Below, in pieces: positions 52,260 to 61,642 of a stretch of DNA of 64,000 nucleotides. Numbering within the stretch: position 1 is the stretch's first letter; the number at the start of each line of letters is the position of its first letter. The translations under genes were made by a program, and so were the position numbers. The stretch covers positions 37,595,460-37,659,459 of the forward strand of contig CM055096.1 of assembly GCA_029204225.1 (NCBI GenBank), read 5' to 3'. This stretch comes from Diphasiastrum complanatum. Taxonomy: Eukaryota; Streptophyta; Lycopodiopsida; Lycopodiales; Lycopodiaceae. The notes below the pieces were generated by a model. It was not told where the DNA came from. It saw only the letters and a list, made by a program, of their open reading frames with translations, and ran no database searches.

Positions 52260-55200
52260 CTGCGACGAACAGCAGTAGAAAATTACTCTTCAATACCTTC
52301 CACAAGTTCGTGAGGAATGACACAAGTATTGACTGTTAAACACAAAACTCTCATCTGAAAAATGAATCTCGTTTCTAATGTCCAGGCAACACTTGTAATG
52401 ATGTATCTGTGAGTCCATTCTCCACAAACCCACAAAAGCTTCCCACGCATGCAGATGAAGAACTTATCCTGCTTAACTTACTCCAGAGTCAAAGATCATT
52501 GCCATTGAAAACTACCTCTGAAAATGTCTCGACAACACTCTCCTAATAACTAGACTACAACTGCACATTAAAGTCTTGAAGATTCAAAGTCTTTCCAATC
52601 CAAATGCCAAAACAGAGTCAGTCAAGCGACGATGTACCTCAGGCTTCATTCTTTTGAGAAGAATAATGCTGATGAGTTTTCATCACTTATCCAAGGTGAA
52701 GGGCAGACTCAGCCCTCCACTGTCCAGAAATAAAGGGGAGACTCGGCCATAAATAACAACAGGCATTAAAGAGCAAAGACAATAATATGAAATCCATCAT
52801 TTCAGCTCTCAAAACACGAGTACACCTAGAAAAAAGGCTGGTGGGTCTAAGGACAAAAAGGATCAGCAAAACCTAGCAGGTTGCAACTTGGATAAAGATA
52901 TCAGACAAGAACTGAATGTTCACCTTTACGACAGCAAGATATATCAATGTTGAATCCAGGGTAATACCCAAGAAAGTAGAAAAGATAAACAAATCCTAGG
53001 TTAATAAAGTCTACCCACAGTCAATAACAACATCAATTTCTTTAAGCTACAGATCATATAGTTCCTCAATTTCTTTAAGCTACAGATCGTATAGTTCCTC
53101 CAAATCAATAACCATGCTTTTGAGCACATTGAAAGACGGATGCAAAATATGTACCCTCCCCAAAAAGTACATACCTTTCATGCTAAGACTATTTTGTTCC
53201 TGCTGCTTGAAGTAAAAGCTTCCATGGTCAAGAGATTTATGATAATTTTTTGAGTATATTTCAGCCCAGACTTTGTTCATGTCCATTCTGTTTCTCAGCC
53301 ACTCTGCGTGTTTCTGCCTGAGGCGAGTATGTACTACAGGCAAAGCCGCAGCGGGGGCCTTCCGTAACGAGTCAATGACCTCTAATCCATGATCTCCATA
53401 TAACATTTCAATGCACCTTAAATTCATTGCTGCAAATATCAAAACAAAGAGGGCATCAGAGGTTGAATACAAAATTTCCAAGTACACAGAATGTTACTCA
53501 AAACACATCAAACCCATTGGCTAAGCATAAGATAAAATGTTCTTGTACAGTGATTAATGTAAACTAGATAACTCTTCACATGCAATTATTAGAGCATGTT
53601 ATAGCAGTCAGCTTGAATACTTCATTGGAAAGCATCACATACCTGATAGATGCTCATCCAGAGAGAACGGAGATTCTGGCCTGGTTAGGTCAAGAATATT
53701 TTCTATCATCTCACCCACACGCTTTCCAGTTATTGCAATAGATTCTAGAAGCATATCAAGTGCAAACCTGGTAAAACAATCCAAGATGAGTTCTTGAATG
53801 ACCTTGAAACAAATAAAGCAAAAGAGATAAATAAACAAGCATAATTTTCATGTCTGTAAAGATAACTGCAAGGTACTGCCACACATTGGCCTCAATTTTC
53901 GTGTCTGTGAAGATAACTGGAAGGTATTACCAGATATTGTCCTCGAGGAATTCTATGTAAAAATAGAGGATCCCTATTCATTAAGGGTAAGCCCAGTAAG
54001 GAAAAGGGCAACATAATAAATGTTTGATGGTGCTGCCCAGAAAATCTACTTGCAAGGTCTCACAAAGAACTGGCAGAAGAAACAACCACCATACCGATCA
54101 TCTTCACAACAAAAGGAGCTCTCTTCATATTGGTTTTTCCGCATGTGTTCGAATGAATAGTCCTCGCTACCCGATGGAACAAATACCCAGTTGTCATTGA
54201 GTACCGTAAAGCCCATTTCTGTACGGTGACTTGATAATGGCTTAAGATACTGGAGAAGTAAAACAAACAATGAACATGTGCATCCCACACACATGTAAGT
54301 AAAAAAGAGAAGAGCATACCCCGGGGAAATTGTGCGACCTAAATGCAATGAAAATATGAATGAGAATTTGTTACTCACATTCTTTGGAAGAAGCCGATAA
54401 CTTGGTGTGCAGCGCTCACAATTTGAAAGGTCAAGTTCTGAGATGGGCTTATTCAGGAGTCTGTCTTTCGGAGGTAGTAAGGAGATCTTGTGATTTGCAC
54501 CATCTTTCAAATGATGAGAAGCGATTCTGTCCCTCTCTCTTTCTTCATCTCTTTCTTTTTCCTTTTGTCTGTCCTTCCCTTTCTCCCTTTCCCTATCGCT
54601 CTCCCTTTGTCTTTCTCTATCACGATCTCTTTCTCTATCCCTGTCTCTATTCCTCTCTCTCTCTCTCTCTTTATCCTTATCAACAGCAACTGTCCCATCT
54701 CCAGATTCTACAACCCCTGCATAGAAAATATTAAGAGATCAACATCTATAAAGAAAACCCGTTATGCCAGTCTGCAACATTTGCATATGTCATCATAGAC
54801 AAACAATGACCACTATTGATCACATCAGATGCAGAAATCATTCAACAAAGAAACTACTTACTTCTTCCAAAGACGTCCGCAAGATATCCTTCTGAAACAT
54901 ATTAAGAACCAAGTTACCAAAACAAGCAAGTAGTAGGGTAAATTGTTCCACAAAGATGACAGATATACAGAGGCATTCCCAGATGTTGAAACCCCATATT
55001 TACCAGACGAACAAGAAAATTAGTCAGAAAGAACAAAGGAGAGCTGTGCAGCAAACATACTGGGGGGGGGTCCTCACCTATACTTTCACAGCGCAAAAGA
55101 AACTCCATGAATCCTTCTAAAAGTTCTTGATGCTTCCCCAAAATGTCCTCAACCTGCGTGTCAACGAAATTGCCAAACCTCACTCAGTACATACAAATTA

Positions 55201-55306
55201 AGAATCATAACATGCCCTAGAATCGAATAAAAAAACATATTCTTCTTCGATGAAACTACCTACCAGTGCTTGCAACTCGGTACGGTTGATGATGTCCTGA
55301 CTAATC

Positions 55307-55825
55307 AAAAGTTCGTGGTACGAATCGCGATTCCGCAATTTCCCTTTTATCTTGTCAAACAGAACAAGCTCCTTCTGCATGATTGTGCCTAAAACTAAAA
55401 CATAACCAGATGATTCAAATTTCAATGGTACAGAATGAAAATTATTCCCAGAAATGTACAGGATTATGCTTCAAAGGTTCTCTTATAGCCTCTATCCAAC
55501 TTACAACCATTTCGCATGCTTACAAGCAGATCCTATCAGAAGAGCATTCTAGAATGGTTTAAACACATTTCAAAAGTTCGTGGTACGAATCGCGATTCCG
55601 CAATTTCCCTTTTATCTTGTCAAACAGGACAAGCTCCTTCTGCATGATTGTGCCTAAAACTAAAACATAACCAGATGATTCAAATTTCAATGGTACAGAA
55701 TGAAAATTATTCCCAGAAATGTACAGGATTATGCTTCAAAGGTTCTCTTATAGCCTCTATCCAACTCACAACCATTTCGCATGCTTACAAGCAAATCCTA
55801 TCAGAAGAGCATTCTAGAATGGTTC
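55307..55825 (-). repeat. Tandem duplication (265-bp period) covering part of a PAH3 exon
   Basis: Two copies of about 254 bp, 55,307-55,560 and 55,572-55,825, differ at only a few positions. Each includes the splice acceptor and most of the PAH3 exon that begins KELVLFDKIKGKL; the upstream copy stops before the donor. A transcript could use either acceptor, but only the complete copy (55,374-55,264) has a donor. The high similarity means the duplication is younger than the A/B split. Confidence 0.88.
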
Positions 55826-57365
55826 AAGAACATCAAACCCCATGTGACCTCATAACAAAATGGGCCAACATGGACAGTAACAAAATCAATGCAGCTACGT
55901 AGACTGCACTGATCTCTTCAATATTTCTATCTACAGACTTACTCTTCACCACCGTTTTGTCTTCCAACTGAGGAGCTGGAGCAGAAGGTCCTGCAAATGT
56001 TTCCCCACCTTCACCAACTTGTGATTGTTTGCGGATCAACATGTCGGAGCGCCGAGCAGATTTACGTTTATGAGGCAATCGTTGCATTGCATCAATGTCA
56101 TTTTCCAGTTCTGATTCCTTTTCGCCTTCAATGACTTCCTTGTGCTCACGTTCGTCTTTTTTCTCTCTCTCTTTCTCAATCTTTCTGCGCTGTTCCTTCT
56201 CGGCCTTCGAAGCACTGCGATCAATCTCTTGTTCATCCGCAAGTTCCAAACCTCTATCACAATCTATGTGAACAGCTCCAACTTTGTCTTTCTGCATGAG
56301 GCTGGACACATTAGAACTAGAAAAGACACATGACAAGCATTTCATGCTTGGCAATATCTCCAAGCTAACATCAACAAGAATCTCCAAATAATCAGATTCA
56401 GAAGAAGAATACCTTCACCACTCTCTCACTCTGGCTATGTCTAGCAGAACCCATCACAGTACTTGTATCATCTCTTCTAACAGAAGATGAAGCCTACAAC
56501 ACGTGGTGAGAATTTGCAGAAAGGCCTTGTAGAATTGCTTGTCATGTTCAAAACGTGTCTGTCATAGAAAGACAGATTTTTGCCATCCAGCATTCCAAAA
56601 CCATGAGTTTTCATGATGAAAAAAAGTGAACTTTAACAAGATTCAAGTGCTCTTTTCAACTAAGCACTGCCATTTGAAAGATTGACACCATCTAAGAACA
56701 AACTTTTCTGAATACTTCAAATACAAAGTTAGATTCTGCATACTGTTTGCTTCTGAAATCATAGTCACATAGAGGTAAACGATCCTCTTATTTCTCTAAC
56801 TTACTTAGAAGCACAGAAAACTGTAAGATTGAATTTCGAAAAGTCCAGGGTCGATAGCCCATGTTATCATGGTCCAAAACCATAGACTAGAAATTTCTGA
56901 AATGGCAAACTAACACGAGCTTTTCAGGCATGCCGGCTTGATCACCTTGATCTTGTTCACGTAATCCACAGGCTGCTTTTTAGGCGGTGGAGGAGTTTCC
57001 TCTTCGAGTGGAAGTGTTATTTCATAGCCCTTTGGGAGAAATGTGTTGAAACCTATTATTAACCGGGGATGACCCCTAAATAGATCTTTCACTCTAGCAA
57101 TGACTCCTGCAGGGTCGATCCTGAAAGCCGCACACTAGCCTACTTAAGATACAAGCTATACATTATTTGGCAAAATTGACAAGCCTTTGGTGTTGAAGTT
57201 AATCACAAATATGGGTTCATCAGAGTAGAAACTGTAGATACCTCTGTTCCTTGAAATGTTGGAAGACTTCTAAAAAATCGTCATAATTGTCTTTGTCATC
57301 TTTAAATCTATCTTTCACTGCCTTCAGGTATTGTAATGCATCATCCTGCGTTGTCACTCCCTGGG

Positions 57366-57965
57366 GAGGCCCTAAGATATACGTTATTGTCACAACGTAT
57401 ATCTAAGGCAAGGCTCTTCGTGAGGGATGAAGCCCCCTAAACATACGCTTTACGAACATGAGCGCCCAAGTGATTTGTCGAGCATAGACAGCTGATGGTT
57501 TTCTCTTTATGATAAAGTTGTTTTTGGGCATAATGCTTGAGCATCTCAAGCGATGTGCCCTAAAATTCTAGACTTAACTTGAGTGAATACGTTGAAAATG
57601 GTAAATTCTCTAATGGGGGTGAGCAACAAATTGCCCAACGCCTAAGAATATACGTAGACAATGACAGTGACGCCTAAGAATAAAAATGGACAAGGTGATC
57701 GAAGAAGCGATCATGAGAGGCCTTACCTCGTAAAAGACATGAATTCTTAAGGGTGGTAAGGATTAAAATGACCAAATGAAAAGTGAGAGCTAAAAATGGC
57801 ACAGCGGGATCCCTTTGTAGGAGGGAGGAGGACTATAATGACAAAACTAGATCAAATTGTAGTGTTCTTAAGTATTTGCACATGTCATACTTCAACCCAT
57901 TTTTATTATGCCATGGAGTGTGAATAATATCTATATGTAATTTGTGTTTGGGCTAATAGGAGACA
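57366..57965. other. Noncoding DNA shared with block A, starting with a foldback
   Basis: 57,391-57,965 is the reverse complement of 7,913-8,509. The first 25 bases are unique to block B and form, with the following bases, an inverted repeat (57,371-57,385 with 57,394-57,408). The junction replaces the ~1.4 kb (8,510-9,930 in A) that holds promoter, leader and first exons of the SIN3-like gene. Confidence 0.7.
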
Positions 57966-58671
57966 TGTTGGATTTATTCCTCTACTCTCCTAAATTCCAT
58001 GTTAATCTAGTTCCATTCAAATTGTTGCAGTTTTACACGCATTGTTGCACAGTTTGCAGAGATACTCTATTACTGAAGACAAACATCATAATGGCAACCG
58101 ACTTGGCTAACTTGTCAAGGAAGCCCGACTCCATCGACTATCGTCGAGGACCGTTGTCTTGACTTTATTCACTATTAGCACACTCAACTCCAAATAGTCG
58201 AAGCCTTCTCACGCCCACTTCATGTACTGTGCTTGCATCTGCACTAATGTAAATTGTATATAAATGATGATCATTGTAACATACATATAACATAAATACG
58301 AGAATTATCAAAGACGGACACTATAGATGCTTTCATGCAGTGATTCTTTCTTTTCAGATTGATTGTCAGGAATAAGCTCATAGCTTTTACAGAGTGGAGT
58401 TAGCTTCCTGAGCATCCGGTTTTGCCCACAATTGTCTTGTGCTCACAGCATCAATTTGACTTGTATTGTCATACATATCAATCTGAATCGACTATTGTCT
58501 TCTTTGTCAGTGTTGACTGCTTTTGCTATTTCATTTTCTTGTCTGACTCTCTTACTACTTTGTCTGACTGTCTGCTCTTCTCGCTTCTGCAACTGCAAGT
58601 ATTTAAATTCTTTGTGTTCGCCTACGTGTTCGCCTACGCACTTAGGAGATTTCTACCACCATCTCCCAGCA
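57966..58671 (+). repeat. Copia 5' LTR, complete (706 bp)
   Basis: It starts TGTTGGATTTAT and ends CTCCCAGCA, followed at once by the PBS TGGTATCAGAGT (58,672-58,683). A TATA box (GTATATAAATGA near 58,256) lies in the middle. The same LTR is split into 7,413-7,912 (inverted) and 12,729-12,924 in block A. No 3' LTR is present, because the element is truncated after part of gag. Confidence 0.88.
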
Positions 58672-58823
58672 TGGTATCAGAGTGAAAATTATAGCTTGAT
58701 AAGCTTCCCACAGAACCTGGTTCTATCACTTGATGGAATAATTGATTTCTTGTTCTGTAAATAGCATTAGATTTCATTTTTAAGTCACTAATAGTTGTTA
58801 TTGTCACCTAGACTAACTTCCAC

Positions 58824-59360
58824 ATGGATTGTCAAAGCAAAGCCAGTCACATCGTGAACAAGCTTGATGGATCTAACTACCATCTGTGGAAAATTAAGAT
58901 GAAAATTGTGCTAATGGCTAAGGAGTTGTATGATATTGTCATAGGTGCAAAGGCAAGACCCGAAGCAAATATCGCTGCAATATCTCAATGGAAGCTGAAG
59001 GATGGCGAATCTCAGACACACAAATCGGCCATGTGTCTGAAGCTCAAACCTCAAAAGAAGTCTGGGACATCTTGAACACATTGTACAATGTGCGGGACAT
59101 AGCTTCTAAGCTACACCTTCGATGGAGATTCTTCTCCCTCAAGATGACAAATGGTTATTCACTGTAGAATCACATCAACTAGTTCAAGAACTCGCTGTCG
59201 GATCAGTCATAGACTATCAAGACACAGTAATGACACTGCTTTCAAGCTTGCCAAGCTCATATGTCAACCGGGTGATGATCATCATGACACAGCCAAAGCT
59301 AACTCTATCAAAAGTCATCACAAGAATCTTGCTGGCTTCAACCCTTGTAGACCCCATTTT
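58824..59360 (+). pseudogene. Copia gag N-terminal fragment, block B
   Basis: It has the same start as the block A copy (MDCQSKASHIVNKLDGSNYH), ends after about 83 codons, and continues in other frames to about 59,360. Stops and indels differ slightly from those at 13,077-13,620. The join to gypsy sequence on the other strand is shared with block A, so it predates the duplication. Confidence 0.8.
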
Positions 59361-60600
59361 TCATACAAAGTGGTGGAGATCAAATTGACACCCGATCCTC
59401 CATCTACCTCTGTTGCCTCGTCCTCGTATCTCTTGTATTTAATTGGCAAAGTGATGTTGTGTTCCTCACTTCCCAATGCTGCTCCAATGTGGAGGACGTT
59501 ACTTGTTTCTTCATAGCCCGTACAATATATGAGCTCAGGCACTACTGGCTCCTCATCCGCTTTGGCCCATTCAGCTAGAAGGCTTTTCGCTTGTGGTGCA
59601 ATCCACAATAGTTCTCCGAGTGGTAAACTAACACGACTTGATAGTAAAAGTGTGAGCCTTTCAGTGCGTGGTTCCTCGAGCTCCTCCATGTGAAAAGGTG
59701 GTTCATGTTGGTGCAACTGATCATTCTGATCAGTGCGCAGTGGTGAGCCCACTTGCGGTTCCCGTTCGACGCCAACTGGAGGTTCTGTGGGATGGTCCTT
59801 TTCTGGCTCTTTTTCCTCCGCTTGTGCTTTCTGTACCTAGTGTTTTGTTTTCTAGTATTGCCTTCTTTCTTCCCTCACATTCGGATATGGTGCTGAAGTT
59901 GAGGGTTGGTCGTCAGTGATCGAGGGTGGTGGTGAGGGAGCCACTTCCTTCCTCTTCTGTGCTGGCATAACAACTAACACATGAGCGTGGAATTGGTGTC
60001 CTTCCGATGGCATCCCTGCTGGAACTATTGGTTGCTGTATTGCAATGAAGTTAAGAGGCATTGGTTCCAGGTTTAAATGGACAATTCTTGTAACAGTGTC
60101 CATAACTACATTCTCGGTGGAAGGATGTATATTGTCCCTTATAGGGACATTCTACAATTTTGTGTCCTTCGCCGCATCCGTAGCAGCCGTAATTTCTTCC
60201 GCCTTGATGCTGAGTTTGAGCTGCATAGGCCGCAACATATTCATTTATGGCAGGATCCATAAATGGTTCATTTGGTCCATACCATTGCTGCTGCTCAGGT
60301 TGAGGTGGCATTTGCATCTCTGGTCCTGCTGCTGTCAGATTTACATGGGCCACTTGTTGATTGGCTGGCCCTCGTGGTGCAGGTAAGGCCATATGCTGTT
60401 GTTGATTCGGTGCACCATACCTTGGTGCCACATTGGGTGCCCCTTGATGGTAAGGATAAGAAGTCTAATAAGGACGTCTCTTCTGTCGAACAATCCGGGG
60501 GTTAAACGGGCAAAATGCCTTATCGTGTGATGTTGCATTGCACAGATGACAGAATCTATGTGTTAGTCTCAGATTTTGCTTTAGGACTGGACACTCTTTC
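59361..60600 (-). pseudogene. Gypsy protease region and C-terminal Gag, block B
   Basis: On the - strand a protease-like segment (ITLPIKYKRYEDEATEVDGG near 59,460) is preceded by Gag sequence (60,051-60,431) with a Pro/Gln-rich part and CYGCGEGHKIVEC, a zinc knuckle near 60,180, then HRECSYGHCYKNC. Another knuckle, CHLCNATSHDKAFC-like, lies near 60,540. This copy keeps about 250 bases (59,985-60,232) that block A has lost. The capsid part of gag seen in A at 14,700-15,533 is missing here: after about 60,600 the sequence passes straight into the leader array. Confidence 0.7.
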
Positions 60601-61285
60601 ACTGTATCTTGACCTGAGATTTTGACAGTAGCTGGATCTTATGCAGATCTTTCCACTGACCTGGTCTGCGAGGGTTCCCTTGTGCAAGGGTTGGTTGTGC
60701 GAGGGTTCTTTAGTTGTTTTTGCAGATAAAAAACATGATATCTCCTAGATCTTTGGGAAGTAGCTCTCGCAAGGCTCATAGTAGCTAGATCTGGGTCAGA
60801 TCTCACTATAGAATTCTCTGCAAGAGTTAAATCTCACAATAAGTGAAAATTTCACTGTCTCCGAGGGTTCAAAACCACTATTTTGGCTTAATCTTCACCA
60901 AATCTTTGTACTAACTCTCGCAGGCTTCCTGACTGATGAAAATTAACATTCTGAATCTATTAAGAGGGTCTGCGAGAGTTCTTACTGGAATGATTTGCTG
61001 CATCTTCACTTTTTAGTGATTTTTTAGCACTTAAATCCAATTTTTCGATCACTGGAATCAAACTAACTCTCACAAATTCTTCTGTGTCCTGATCTCATTG
61101 AGATGGAACTTCAGAATCCTTTACGAGAGTTCTTGCTCACTGGAACTGAAAATTTTGCTGTCTGTGAGGGTTCACTGGTACTTTCCTGTCTTTTTTTCAC
61201 TGAGAACTCTCGCACAGGCACTTAGACAGCAAACTAACTCTCACAAGCTTCTCTGTGTCCTGGTCTCAATAAGATGGAACTTCAG
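60601..61285 (-). repeat. Gypsy leader motif array, block B
   Basis: It matches 15,600-16,190 in block A, with the same alternating CTGCGAGGGTTC and AACTCTCGCAGG motifs (for example near 60,668, 60,913, 60,969, 61,120 and 61,205). It begins with two extra motif copies (60,680-60,705) that A lacks. The match stops at 61,285, where a copia LTR begins. Confidence 0.75.
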
Positions 61286-61642
61286 TTGAGAATACAGTTT
61301 AAAAAACCTGACCGAATCAATCACGACAGCACAACATCAAGTGCAATAAGACAAGACAACAGAATCGCTCTCCCACAAACTGTATATTCAAACTGATGAG
61401 TAAGTACAAAGATAAGTTGCTTAAAAGCACTCAAAGGGCTCGTAAAAGAAAGATAACCCGATAACTCTAGAACTAAGCACACGTGGTGCCGTCGAAATAA
61501 GAAAGCACTCTATAAGTCGATCATTGCTATTTTAACTCTCTCTCTCAATGATCAACATCTTTCTTTATTTTTGAGTTTACTCTATTCATGGAACATACCT
61601 CCATGATAGTATTACAAGTAAAGGCTTTTTACATAACCAGAT
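61286..61642 (-). repeat. Copia 3' LTR at the insertion boundary
   Basis: Block A continues smoothly through the equivalent position, whereas here gypsy leader homology ends at ...AACTTCAG and new sequence beginning TGAGAATACAG follows. With the copia RNase H end just to the right on the - strand, this stretch fits a 3' LTR. It contains an ACACGTGG G-box-like motif near 61,480. The other LTR lies outside the window. Confidence 0.6.

Larger units (their letters stand above)
51690..57365 (-). pseudogene. SIN3-like transcriptional corepressor, copy B (partial, exon-rich)
   Basis: The nuclear corepressor scaffold recruits histone deacetylases. Exons in transcript order: 57,365-57,242 and 57,120-56,946 (PAH1, [30 protein letters not shown]); 56,558 onward (TRFEHD, first half of PAH2); 56,493-56,413; 56,291-55,943 (charged, HKRKSARR); 55,374-55,264 and 55,153-55,078 (PAH3, RTELQALV, HQELLEGFMEFLLRCES); 54,891-54,862 (30-nt microexon); 54,716-54,379 (Arg/Glu-rich, [20 protein letters not shown]); 54,249-54,095 ([18 protein letters not shown]); 53,767-53,643; 53,429-53,175 ([15 protein letters not shown]); 52,259 onward (LLTEIKEINKKK, YEYLDPSIRADLY-like). 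Donors and acceptors fit GT/AG. Defects: 5' exons absent, PAH2 cut out of frame near 56,500, part of a PAH3 exon duplicated, a TAG followed by a phase change near 51,935, and no C-terminal exons. Plant SIN3-like proteins usually exceed 1,100 residues, so about half is missing. Confidence 0.88.

Noticed and set aside
54360-54798. Plus-strand frames rich in Leu/Ser/Phe opposite the Arg/Glu-rich SIN3 exon
   Set aside because: They are mirror frames of a GA-rich coding repeat; the same shadow occurs at 10,934-11,244 in copy A.
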